A stretch of 64,000 nt of DNA from Pontiella desulfatans. Its GTDB lineage: Bacteria > Verrucomicrobiota > Kiritimatiellia > Kiritimatiellales > Pontiellaceae. The stretch lies in NCBI RefSeq assembly GCF_900890425.1, contig NZ_CAAHFG010000001.1, positions 930,001 through 994,000 of the forward strand. Reading direction: 5' to 3'. The notes under the pieces were generated by a model. The model made no database searches and was not told where the DNA came from. It worked only from the letters and a program-made list of their open reading frames with translations. Made by a program: the position numbers and the translations under genes. Below are positions 42,960 through 50,842 of the stretch, piece by piece (the first letter of the stretch is position 1; each line of letters starts with the position of its first letter).

Positions 42960-43436
42960 TTAGGATTCGATCGCAAGCGAATCGAGATGTTCGCGAATCC
43001 GGCGTTCATGATCCTTGTCGCCGCGGTTGAGCTGCTGGAAAACCGTTTCGACCACCGTTTCGGCATCCTTTTCCATGAACTTCATGTAGTGGCATTCGCC
43101 GGACTCGTTCTCCAGTGCAATGGCCACTTTGCAGGCCTCCTGGCGAGTCGGTTTGACGGCCTTGTATTTTTCAATCGTTTCCAAGGTCTTGGCATTGGAT
43201 TTCTTCAACTCGTCGATGGAGTCGGCCACGATGTCGTAGGGGAACTTTCCGCGCTTTAGGAAGGATTCCTTGGCCGCGCGTATCAGCGAGGCATGGCTCT
43301 TTTCCTCCAAGTGAAGCTTCCACCAAAAATCGGCGTCGTCCGGCAAGGCTTCCGAGAAAAGCTTGTAGAGCCCTGCGGCGTTGAGTTCGAGCGCGATGCT
43401 CTTTTCAATTAGTTCATCTAGACGGTTTTTTTCCAT
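42960..43436 (-). CDS. Ferritin-like (rubrerythrin-type) diiron protein
   Basis: 158 residues from ATG 43436; the upstream TTG or GTG options add residues unlike the family. Four helices carry a likely diiron set: SIALELNAAGLYKLF (Glu), LHLEEKSHASLIRAA (E-x2-H), IALENESGECHYMKFM (Glu) and GDKDHERRIREHL (Asp/Glu-His). No C-terminal rubredoxin Cys pairs are present, so it is of the erythrin/ferritin-like type. It may serve in oxidative stress defence or iron handling in the cytoplasm of an anaerobe. It forms a two-gene unit with the transporter. The fold call is good; the metal site is inferred. Confidence 0.68.
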   Translation of the reverse strand: MEKNRLDELIEKSIALELNAAGLYKLFSEALPDDADFWWKLHLEEKSHASLIRAAKESFLKRGKFPYDIVADSIDELKKSNAKTLETIEKYKAVKPTRQEACKVAIALENESGECHYMKFMEKDAETVVETVFQQLNRGDKDHERRIREHLDSLAIES

Positions 43437-43590
43437 AACTGGATACAAGCGTTGCAAACAGGAGGGCCGCCTGTCGAGCAGTCTTTTAGGTTTTGAAAAG
43501 ACTACTAATCCGCGCTCATTTGTCGGTGTTTGTGGAGCTTGCGCTTTGTTGCAGGATGATTAGTATTTGTGGACATGGGAATGCAAATAG

Positions 43591-45084
43591 ATGGCTGAAA
43601 ATTTGGAAGAGTTGGTGTCCGCCGAGCTGCCGACGGAACCTTGCCCGGACATGGGCCGGGTGCTGGTGGCCGGGGCAACCGGCTATATCGGCGGGCGCCT
43701 GGTTCCCGAACTGATCGGCCGGGGCTACAAGGTGCGTGTGATGGTGCGCGCCGAGTCGCCGGAGCATGAAGACCGCTGGCCGGATGCCGAGGTCGCCGTG
43801 GCGGATGCCCTTATCGAGGACGAGGTCTCCGAGGCGTTGGAAGGCGTGGACACCGCCTACTACCTAATCCATTCCATGTTGATTGGCCTTCACAAGTTCG
43901 AGGATGCCGATATCCGGGCCGCCCGGAATTTCCGGATGGCGGCCGAGCGGCAGGGCGTGAATCGCATCATCTACCTCGGCGGACTAGGCGACACGCAAAC
44001 CACGCTCTCGCCCCACCTCGCCAGTCGGTCGCAAGTGGCCGAGGAGTTCAGCAAGGGCCAGGTGCCGACCACCATCCTGCGTGCCGCCATCATCATTGGT
44101 TCCGGAAGCGCCTCCTATGAAATGATCAACCACCTGGTTCGCAGGATCCCCGTTTTTCTGGTGCCGGCCTGGGCCAAGACCCGGTGCCAACCCATCGGCC
44201 TGCGCGATGTAATCAAATATTTGGTCGGCGTGCTCGAGTTGACGGAAACAGCAGGGCATTCATACGACATCGGGGGCTCCGATATCCTGACCTATGAGGA
44301 AATGCTGAAGATGCATGCCGGCATCCTTGGGAAAAAACGGGCGTTCGTCCCGTCCCCAATTTCTAGCATCGGTTTCTATTCCTACATAACCAGTTTGCTC
44401 ACCCCGGTGCCGGCGGCCATCACCTGGTGCCTGATGGAAAGCGTGACCCACGATGTGGTCTGTGGGGAAAATGATATCGTCGATCTCATCCCGTTTCGTC
44501 GCATTTCCTGCAAAGAGGCGCTCGTGCTGGCGCTTTCGCGCGAGGAGCAGGATTCCGTTTCAACGCGGTGGTCGGATAGCTATCCGCCGGACTACGAGCT
44601 GGCCATCAAGTTAAGCGAAATCGAGGGGGTGCCGACCTACACCAGCTCCTATTCACTCGTCACGAGCAAAACCGCCGAGGCACTCTTTAAATCCATTACC
44701 CACATTGGCGGGCGCAATGGCTGGTTCCACAGCACATTCCTGTGGCGCATCCGCGGAGCGATCGACCGGTTGCTCCGGGGCGTGGGCACCACGCGCGGCC
44801 GGCGCAGCGCCTCGGGACTGCGCGTGAACGACGTGGTTGATTTTTGGCGCGTCGAAGAGATCCATTACCATAGGCAATTGCTTCTGCGAGCCGAAATGAA
44901 GGTGCCCGGCTATGCATGGCTGGAGTTTCGTGTTGATCCCGTGTCGGGGGAAAAGAACCGGCTCTCCGTGAATGCCTACTACAAGACCAAGGGACTTTGG
45001 GGGCGCACCTATTGGTATATTTTCCTGCCGTTCCACCACTTCATTTTTGAAGACCTCATCAAGCAGATCGAACGGCGCGGTTGA
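43591..45084 (+). CDS. NAD(P)-binding SDR protein with DUF2867 domain
   Basis: 497 residues. Residues 22-300 are an atypical SDR: RVLVAGATGYIGGRLVPELI (glycine-rich 'GATGyiG' motif), DTAYYLIHSM, FRMAAERQGVNRIIYLGGLG, STRS-like HLASRSQVAEEF and VPTTILRAAIIIGSGSASYE. Residues 330-497 match DUF2867 (HSTFLWRIRGAIDRLLRGVG; GLRVNDVVDFWRVEEIHYHR; EMKVPGYAWLEFRVDPVSGE; FLPFHHFIFEDLIKQIERRG). Such proteins are widespread, with unknown substrate, sometimes linked to lipids or quinones. It stands alone, with a 42-base gap to the convergent regulator gene. The ribosome binding site is weak; a start at the internal Met of MGRVLVAG is conceivable. Confidence 0.85.
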   Translation: MAENLEELVSAELPTEPCPDMGRVLVAGATGYIGGRLVPELIGRGYKVRVMVRAESPEHEDRWPDAEVAVADALIEDEVSEALEGVDTAYYLIHSMLIGLHKFEDADIRAARNFRMAAERQGVNRIIYLGGLGDTQTTLSPHLASRSQVAEEFSKGQVPTTILRAAIIIGSGSASYEMINHLVRRIPVFLVPAWAKTRCQPIGLRDVIKYLVGVLELTETAGHSYDIGGSDILTYEEMLKMHAGILGKKRAFVPSPISSIGFYSYITSLLTPVPAAITWCLMESVTHDVVCGENDIVDLIPFRRISCKEALVLALSREEQDSVSTRWSDSYPPDYELAIKLSEIEGVPTYTSSYSLVTSKTAEALFKSITHIGGRNGWFHSTFLWRIRGAIDRLLRGVGTTRGRRSASGLRVNDVVDFWRVEEIHYHRQLLLRAEMKVPGYAWLEFRVDPVSGEKNRLSVNAYYKTKGLWGRTYWYIFLPFHHFIFEDLIKQIERRG

Positions 45085-45125
45085 TGGAAGGCCTCTCCGA
45101 ACCATTTCGCGAAAGGGTGGTGCGG

Positions 45126-45677
45126 CTATGCGGTGGCAATTTCGAGTAAAACCCCGGCGAACGGATGGGCTGGCGTTTTCAGGCTGTAAAGGGAGTCTTC
45201 CTGGAAAACCACATCGCGTCTGGTGAGTTTCCGTAAATGGCGATGGAGAGCCGGATGCGGGATGTCCGTCTCGATGAGCAGTCCTCGCAGCGACCGGACG
45301 CCGTGCCTAAGAACACGAACAATCTCAATACGCCGCCGGTTGGTGAAAGCCGTTGCGCAATGGATGATTTGCCCGTTGCTCATGCCGGCGGAAAAGGCGG
45401 CCTCAAGCGCCTCCAGGATTTCCGGTGCGTTATCCACATGGGGGTTGGCTTGCGCGGAATAAAAAACATATTTGCCCGCTTGCCGGGAGGTGATGAGTCC
45501 GCGTGCATTGATGGCGCGTAAATTGGTGCTGGCAACTCCCTTGGAAACATGGATCGCTTCGGCGAGGCCGGACACGGTGCACTCGGGGTGGGAGATCAGG
45601 GCTCGTAGCAAGGTCAATCGCGTTGGCTGGGCAATCACCCGGCAGGTTCTCCATAAGGTAGGGCGAAGGGGTTCCAT
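45126..45677 (-). CDS. ArsR-like regulator with two winged-helix domains
   Basis: 183 residues from ATG 45677; TTG 45683 is the alternative. The first winged helix is LWRTCRVIAQPTRLTLLRAL, then VSGLAEAIHVSKGVASTNLR and AINARGLITSRQAGKYVFYS, the ArsR pattern. The second, residues 105-175, is similar (FTNRRRIEIVRVLRHGVRSL; IPHPALHRHLRKLTRRDVVF). There is no metal-binding Cys cluster in the recognition helix. A 26-bp palindrome lies ten bases before the start, so the protein is likely to repress itself. The tandem two-domain form is less common than the usual single-domain dimer; here one chain may act as a pseudo-dimer. Confidence 0.75.
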   Translation of the reverse strand: MEPLRPTLWRTCRVIAQPTRLTLLRALISHPECTVSGLAEAIHVSKGVASTNLRAINARGLITSRQAGKYVFYSAQANPHVDNAPEILEALEAAFSAGMSNGQIIHCATAFTNRRRIEIVRVLRHGVRSLRGLLIETDIPHPALHRHLRKLTRRDVVFQEDSLYSLKTPAHPFAGVLLEIATA

Positions 45678-45686
45678 GCGCAAAGG

Positions 45687-45712
45687 CTATCATAGTTCGC
45701 GAACTGTGATAG
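45687..45712. promoter_or_regulatory. 26-bp palindromic operator of the ArsR-like gene
   Basis: CTATCATAGTTCG and CGAACTGTGATAG form a palindrome matching at 12 of 13 paired positions, centred on CGCG. It ends ten bases before the regulator's start (reading on the - strand), where a bound repressor would block transcription or translation start. The position and symmetry fit autoregulation by the dimeric or tandem winged-helix protein. Confidence 0.65.
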
Positions 45713-45808
45713 TAAAAAGAAAAGAAGTTCAAGGAGTATTCAGGGTGCTTCATGGTTTGCGGACTATGGTTCAGGTCGGGCTCAGCCATGTCAGTTGGCT
45801 TTTGCCAA

Positions 45809-46873
45809 CTATTCCACCACGCGGATGCGGCTGAATGGCCAATAGATCGTGTTTACGCGCCCAATGATGCAACTGCGTGGAATCGCCCCAAAATAGCGGC
45901 CATCCAGGCTCTGGTTTTTTCCGGTGTTGTCGCCGAATACCAGATAGTCGTGTTTGCCCAGCTCAATGTAATCGTCTGGCGTGGCAAGCTGGCCGGCGTT
46001 TTCATAGTCGAGCGTTCGGAACGGGATGGGCTTGCGAATCGTCCTGCCATCAACCACCAGGTGGGGCGGATTGATTCGAATGGTTTCCCCCGGGAGGCCA
46101 ACAATGCGTTTCACATAAACCGAACCCGGTCGCACCTGTTTGTGGGATATGCCGTCCGTACTGAACACAACAATGTCGCCTCGGCGCGGATCGCGGAACA
46201 GATAGGACAGCCGGTCAACCAGGATCAGGTCGCCGGCTTGCACCGTGCCCGACCAGATGACGTCGCCTTCCTTCAGCTCTTGTGTCGGCCAAAAGCTTCC
46301 CATGCAGTAGGCCGGCAACTTGTGCGGGACATCACCAACGGAAAACTTAATGTCGTTCCGGCTCATTCGCAATTGGCTCACGCTGCCCGAGGCCGAGGCC
46401 CGGAACTCCACCTGTTTTTTGCCGTGCCAAAACCACTCCATGGACGAACCCTGGGTCTTTTCCCTTGAGGTGGTGGTTCCGCGAAGTGTTGGTTCCATTG
46501 CACCGGCCGGGACGCGGAAGGGGCTGGAGGGGAGAAAACCGCGAAGAAGTGCCGTGCCGACGGTCAAGGACAGGAAAACGGCAACGAAGCCGATCCTTCC
46601 TCGAAGCCGGAGCCGCCGAACCGGGCGGTAGGATGCGCACAACATGGTGATGAAAAGTAACGGAAGCAGAATGAAGTTGATGGCATACATGGCATGCACG
46701 GACGCTTCCCGAGGAACGATCGCGACTCCGTAACCCGCGAAGGGAACTAGCGACAGGACAACGAACCATAAGAATCCACCCCCCTTTCTTCCCGAAAGGA
46801 ACTGCGCGGAACCCGGCACAAAGAGGGAAAGGACGACGCCCACCCAGCGAGGGTATTTACTATTCCCATCCAT
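45809..46873 (-). CDS. Signal peptidase I-like membrane protein, catalytic serine replaced
   Basis: 354 residues from ATG 46873 (AGGCG upstream); a GTG at 46909 is the alternative and would overlap mtfA. Residues 10-110 have three hydrophobic spans, the first of DUF5683 type (WVGVVLSLFVPGSAQFLSGR). Then comes the S26 region: FRVPAGAMEPTL, where the family has 'P.gSM.PTL', so the nucleophile Ser is Ala125. The general-base Lys is kept in RGDIVVFSTDG...VYVKRIVGLPGETI (K255), as is GDNTGKNQSLDGRYFG ('GDNr..S.DSR.fG'). About 85 residues are inserted between the two boxes. The protein could be inactive or use another residue. It follows mtfA on the same strand. Confidence 0.75.
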   Translation of the reverse strand: MDGNSKYPRWVGVVLSLFVPGSAQFLSGRKGGGFLWFVVLSLVPFAGYGVAIVPREASVHAMYAINFILLPLLFITMLCASYRPVRRLRLRGRIGFVAVFLSLTVGTALLRGFLPSSPFRVPAGAMEPTLRGTTTSREKTQGSSMEWFWHGKKQVEFRASASGSVSQLRMSRNDIKFSVGDVPHKLPAYCMGSFWPTQELKEGDVIWSGTVQAGDLILVDRLSYLFRDPRRGDIVVFSTDGISHKQVRPGSVYVKRIVGLPGETIRINPPHLVVDGRTIRKPIPFRTLDYENAGQLATPDDYIELGKHDYLVFGDNTGKNQSLDGRYFGAIPRSCIIGRVNTIYWPFSRIRVVE

Positions 46874-46899
46874 TTCGCCTAAACCATCCCGTTTATCCT

Positions 46900-47685
46900 T
46901 TATATCCACTGTAGAGGATCAAGCTTGTAGTACTGCTGCAACTCCTCGTAAAGCTCCGGATGTTTCTCCTTCATCTGCCGGGGCTTCTCGAAAAACGTCT
47001 CGGTGGCCACGGCGAAGAACTCAGCCGGATTGGTGGCTCCATACTGATCCATCGTGCTCTTGCGACCGTGGTTGGTCGTATCGACCAGATGCTTGTATTC
47101 ATCGCCGAACACGTGTGCCCAGGTCGAATAGGCCGACCGATCCCCGAGAATCGGCGCCCCGTCGGCCGCGCCACTTTCCTGGTCGAGCTGGTGCGCAAAC
47201 TCGTGGAACGTCACATTGTGTCCGTCGGCAAAGTTGCGCGCACCGCCGACCACGCTGTTCCACGAAAGCACCACCACGCCGCTGTTCCACGATTCCCCTA
47301 GGCGTGCTTGCTCCCCGTCGGTGTAGGTGTGGGGATAGAGTAGGATCGTCTTTAGGCGAGGGTAGACCTTGTCTTCCCGGCCCAGCAGCAACATGCAGGC
47401 CTGCGCCGCCACCGTCACCTTCATCTCCTCGGTCACCTCCAGCCCGCCGCAACCCTCGAAGTGTTTCTCCGCAAGGAAAACTTTCATATATCCCGCGATC
47501 CGCTTTTTCTCCGCTATCGAAAGCTTGTCCACCATCGGGAGCGTCTTATGCAAAATCTTCAGCCACGAATCGGGGGCGGGAATAGAACGCAGCTTGGCCC
47601 GCCTACGCTGCTTCAACGTTTTCATCACTGCCACCGCAGCAACAATCCCAACCAGCAAACAGAAGATAATTAATATGGGTAACAT
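46900..47685 (-). CDS. mtfA: MtfA-like zinc-dependent peptidase
   Basis: 261 residues with one N-terminal membrane span (LPILIIFCLLVGIVAAVAVM). The zinc motif HEFAHQLDQESGAADGAP (HExxH with the following family 'LD...g..nG.P') and the downstream Glu-containing TNPAEFFAVATETFFEKPRQ, with WNSVVGGARNFADGHNVTFH before it, are typical of MtfA (Mlc titration factor) peptidases. E. coli MtfA is a soluble aminopeptidase that binds the glucose repressor Mlc; membrane-anchored versions are common elsewhere. The terminal ELQQYYKLDPLQW is the family 'yYrqDP..w'. It heads a unit with the signal-peptidase-like gene. The ATG is preceded by a weak AGGAT. Confidence 0.9.
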   Translation of the reverse strand: MLPILIIFCLLVGIVAAVAVMKTLKQRRRAKLRSIPAPDSWLKILHKTLPMVDKLSIAEKKRIAGYMKVFLAEKHFEGCGGLEVTEEMKVTVAAQACMLLLGREDKVYPRLKTILLYPHTYTDGEQARLGESWNSGVVVLSWNSVVGGARNFADGHNVTFHEFAHQLDQESGAADGAPILGDRSAYSTWAHVFGDEYKHLVDTTNHGRKSTMDQYGATNPAEFFAVATETFFEKPRQMKEKHPELYEELQQYYKLDPLQWI

Positions 47686-47794
47686 GGATAAATCCTATGT
47701 TTTTAAACGCCCAACATCAACCTCGGCAACCGCATATAATAGAACCGCGAATGCACGCGAGTGGACGAAAATGAGAACCATATGAGGATGCCGA

Positions 47795-47840
47795 TTTTTT
47801 ACGGGACGATTGATGACAAGACGATTTTCGGTGCGGGCAA
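47795..47840 (+). repeat. Dispersed intergenic repeat, copy 1
   Basis: The unit reads ACGGGACGATTGATGACAAG followed by ACGATTTTCGGTGCGGGC. It is one of four copies found in gene-free DNA here (also in 48118-48259, twice, and 53944-54001). It is followed by three short ATCCTGTC-type runs. The surrounding stretch 47686-48473 has no gene; it also holds two adjacent REP-like hairpins, GGCGCAC-GCC-GTGCGCC at 47954-47970 and GGGCGGAC-GGC-GTCCGCCC at 47972-47990. Confidence 0.65.
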
Positions 47841-48117
47841 GTAAAATCATCCTGTCATCCAATGATCCTGTCATTCCATTATCCTGTCTTGTGAATTTTG
47901 CGCGCAATTGCTGCTCAATTGTGTGGCCATCCAACACCTGCGATGCCTTGCTGGGCGCACGCCGTGCGCCTGGGCGGACGGCGTCCGCCCCTCCACGAAA
48001 GAACCGTGCGGCGGCTCGGATGGAACCTCGCCCTCCAATATGTGGAGCGGGCTTTCTTGCCTGCTCATGGCCGGGCTGGGCAGGATTCTGGCAAATTGAT
48101 TTGGAGCAAAATGATTC

Positions 48118-48259
48118 TCGGTGCGGACGGAGAGATTTTACAGGACGATTTATAACAGGACTATTTCCGGTGCGGGCGCAGTGGTTCAAAAAATCCACCC
48201 GCACCGAAATAGTCTTGTCGTTCAATTGTCCTGTAGCAAAACCGCCCGCACCGGTTTTT
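48118..48259. repeat. Dispersed intergenic repeat, copies 2 and 3 as a long inverted pair
   Basis: Left copy 48118-48176 (TTTACAGGACGATTTATAAC..., ending in CCGGTGCGGG) and right copy 48199-48259, inverted, together form an imperfect stem of about 55 bases around CGCAGTGGTTCAAAAAATCC. The inner arms TTTCCGGTGCGGG / CCCGCACCGAAA are the best matched. The transcript would fold into a large hairpin. The GH95-like gene starts 215 bases further on. The same unit occurs singly at 47795 and 53944. Confidence 0.65.
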
Positions 48260-48473
48260 AAAGCGGCGTGGCCTTTCAGTTCCCGCCGCACCAGAATTTA
48301 TTCCCGCCCCGTTCTTGCGTTTCCCTGCGCGATGCTTGACCGCCGTAGCCTTGGCGAAGGAGGTTTGTGGTGTTGGTCTGGGATTTTAAGCATGCACGGC
48401 GTCCCCTATCTACAGGATATGAATCCTTTCCGCATGTGGTAGATTCATGCGTCAATTTTAAACGGGAGTTACG

Positions 48474-50831
48474 ATGAGACTTGGATGGATGGCCACGATG
48501 TTGGCGATGATGTTTGCGGTGCAGGGGTTTTCTGAGGAGATCGATTATGCCTCGTTTCTGGGGCGGCACGACATGGTGTGGGATCGGGTGCCGAATCGCT
48601 GGGAGGTTTCGCCGTATACCGGCAACGGGAATGTCGGGTTCCTCTTCTACCAGGACAAGGGCGAAGCGAAGAATGTGATCTCGATCCATGCGGGCCGGCA
48701 CGACTATTATGACCACCGCGAGCCGCATGAGGGCAACGAACTGTTGTGGATCTATCGCAGCCGCTTGCCGCTGGGGCACTTTAAGCTGGAGTCGGCGGGT
48801 GAGATTCAGGAAGCCGACCTGCGGTTGGATCTATGGAACGCGGAGTTGAGGGGGACGGTTAGAACCTCGAAGGGGTCCTATGCCGTGCGGGGCTTCACGC
48901 ACAGCCTGCATGATGTGATCTATTTCGAGACCGATGCGGAGAACGAATCGGTGAAGGTTTCGTGGCATCCGGAGGTTCCGAAGGCGCCTGTGCGCACCAC
49001 GCTGGAGGGTGGCGGCGGGCCGAAGGGGGGCAGCTGGGACCGAATGCGCAAGGCGCCGTATGCGTTGCCGCCGGAGCCGACCCTGAGTGAAGAAGACGGC
49101 ATGCGGTTTTGTTTCCAGCCCCTGCATGAAAACCGGGGCGAGACCACGACGGGCTGGGAGGTTGCGGGCAAGGCGAACGGGAAGCAGTTGCTGTTTGCGA
49201 GCATTCACCACAGTTTTCCCGGGCATGACAGCTTGGATGTCGTGAAGAAGAATCTGCGCAACGCCCGGGCGCTGCTGGAGGACGGCAGCTTCTTCGCCTC
49301 GCACCGCCAATGGTGGAACGCCTATTACCCGCTGAGCTTCCTGACGATCAACGATCCGGAAAAGGAGGCCTTCTACTGGATCCAGATGTATAAGTTTGCG
49401 TCGGCCACCCGCGGCAACGGGCCGGTGATGGATCTGATGGGGCCGTGGTATCACAAGACCTTCTGGCCGATGGTTTGGGGCGATCTGAATGTGGAGCTGC
49501 AGTATTGGACGCATCTGACGGCGAACCGGCTGGATGTGGGCTCCTCCCTGTGCAACTGGTTCGACAAGCATGAGGAGCAGCTTTTCAAGAATGTGCCGGA
49601 TCATTGGGAAAACAGCGCCGGGCTGGCCACCTTGTTCCCGCAGGATCTGGTGGCGCACCAGGGCGGGAGCGTGCCGGACATGCTGTGCTGGATCATGCAC
49701 AACTATTGGCTGCATTGCGAGTTTGCCGGCGACCGCGGTCGCATGCGCGACGGGCTGTTCCCCAAGCTGCGCGGCGTCGTGAACAGCTACCGCAACTATC
49801 TGAAAGACCATCCGGTGAAGTCCGATGACGGGACGATCCATATCAAGAACAGCTGGTCGCCGGAATATCCGGGCGGCCGCGGGCAGGACATCAACTTCAC
49901 GATCGGCCTGATGCGCTGGAGCCTCCAAACCTTGCTCGACCTCAACGACGAGCATCGGCTGAACGATCCGCTGGCCTCCGAATGGAAGGAGATGCTCGAC
50001 AACCTGGTTGAATTCCAGATCGATGAGGATGGGCTGCGCATCGGGAAGGATATTCCGTTCGAGAAGCCGCACCGGCACTATTCGCACCTCTTGCCGTTTT
50101 ATCCGCTGGCCGTCCTGACGCCGGACACGGAGGAGGGGGCGAAGCTGATGCGGACGACGCTGGATCATTGGCTGGACGTGACGTTTAACCGGGAAAAGAA
50201 GGATACGGCCATGTCGGTTACCGGCTATACGGCCACGGGGGCGGCCTCCATGTATGCCTGGCTGGGCGATTCGGACCAAGCCTACCACTATCTGGATTTC
50301 CTGATTAAGCACGACCGGGTTTCCCCGACCACGATGTATGCCGAGGGCAATCCGGTGATCGAAAGCCCGCTCTCGTTCGCCACCTGCATCCACGATATGC
50401 TGCTGCAGAGCTGGGGCGGGAAGATCCGCGTGTTCCCGGCCGCGCCGCAGCGGTGGGGCGATGTTGCCTTCAAGGATTTCCGGACCCAGGGCGCGTTCCT
50501 GGTCAGCGCCAAAAAGAACGCCGGCGCGACGCAGTTTGTTGCCGTTGAAAGCCTGGCGGGTTCGCCATGCCTTGTTCAAACCGACATTCCGAAGCCGAAG
50601 ATATACATCGATGGCCAGCCGGCGAAGAAGCAGCAGGTGCGGGTGCTTGGCGACGGCCTGTTTCAGATCGCGCTCCAGCAGGGGGAGCGAGTTATATTCA
50701 CTCCGGTTTCGCTGGAAAAAACGGATCTGAACATCCAACCTATTGCGGTCGATGCTTCGGGCCATAATCTATTTGGGCTGAGCGAAAAAACGGGCCGGCT
50801 TCCGGGCCATCAACATTATTATAAGAAATAG
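48474..50831 (+). CDS. GH95-like glycoside hydrolase (alpha-L-fucosidase type)
   Basis: 785 residues with a signal peptide (WMATMLAMMFAVQGFSEEID). The layout is that of GH95: an N-terminal beta-sandwich (TGNGNVGFLFYQDKGEAKNV; GSYAVRGFTHSLHDVIYFET), an (alpha/alpha)6 barrel and a C-terminal beta domain. Likely catalytic positions, by motif only, are N339 in GDLNVELQYW, E464 in NSWSPEYPGG and D641 in IHDMLLQSWGGKIRVFPAAP, with HRHYSHLLPFYPLAVLTPD and LRTQG-like FRTQGAFLVSAKKNAGATQF also matching. GH95 covers alpha-L-fucosidases and alpha-L-galactosidases. Followed at 11 bases by two sulfatases, it suits breakdown of sulfated fucan- or galactan-type glycans. GAGTTACG before the ATG is a weak ribosome binding site. 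Confidence 0.75.
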   Translation: MRLGWMATMLAMMFAVQGFSEEIDYASFLGRHDMVWDRVPNRWEVSPYTGNGNVGFLFYQDKGEAKNVISIHAGRHDYYDHREPHEGNELLWIYRSRLPLGHFKLESAGEIQEADLRLDLWNAELRGTVRTSKGSYAVRGFTHSLHDVIYFETDAENESVKVSWHPEVPKAPVRTTLEGGGGPKGGSWDRMRKAPYALPPEPTLSEEDGMRFCFQPLHENRGETTTGWEVAGKANGKQLLFASIHHSFPGHDSLDVVKKNLRNARALLEDGSFFASHRQWWNAYYPLSFLTINDPEKEAFYWIQMYKFASATRGNGPVMDLMGPWYHKTFWPMVWGDLNVELQYWTHLTANRLDVGSSLCNWFDKHEEQLFKNVPDHWENSAGLATLFPQDLVAHQGGSVPDMLCWIMHNYWLHCEFAGDRGRMRDGLFPKLRGVVNSYRNYLKDHPVKSDDGTIHIKNSWSPEYPGGRGQDINFTIGLMRWSLQTLLDLNDEHRLNDPLASEWKEMLDNLVEFQIDEDGLRIGKDIPFEKPHRHYSHLLPFYPLAVLTPDTEEGAKLMRTTLDHWLDVTFNREKKDTAMSVTGYTATGAASMYAWLGDSDQAYHYLDFLIKHDRVSPTTMYAEGNPVIESPLSFATCIHDMLLQSWGGKIRVFPAAPQRWGDVAFKDFRTQGAFLVSAKKNAGATQFVAVESLAGSPCLVQTDIPKPKIYIDGQPAKKQQVRVLGDGLFQIALQQGERVIFTPVSLEKTDLNIQPIAVDASGHNLFGLSEKTGRLPGHQHYYKK

Positions 50832-50842
50832 GAGTTCCAATT

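Noticed and set aside
48831-50765. A 644-codon open frame on the - strand
   Set aside because: It is the antisense shadow of the GH95-like gene, rich in Arg/His/Pro/Gln as expected from high-GC third positions, and has no family pattern or start signals.
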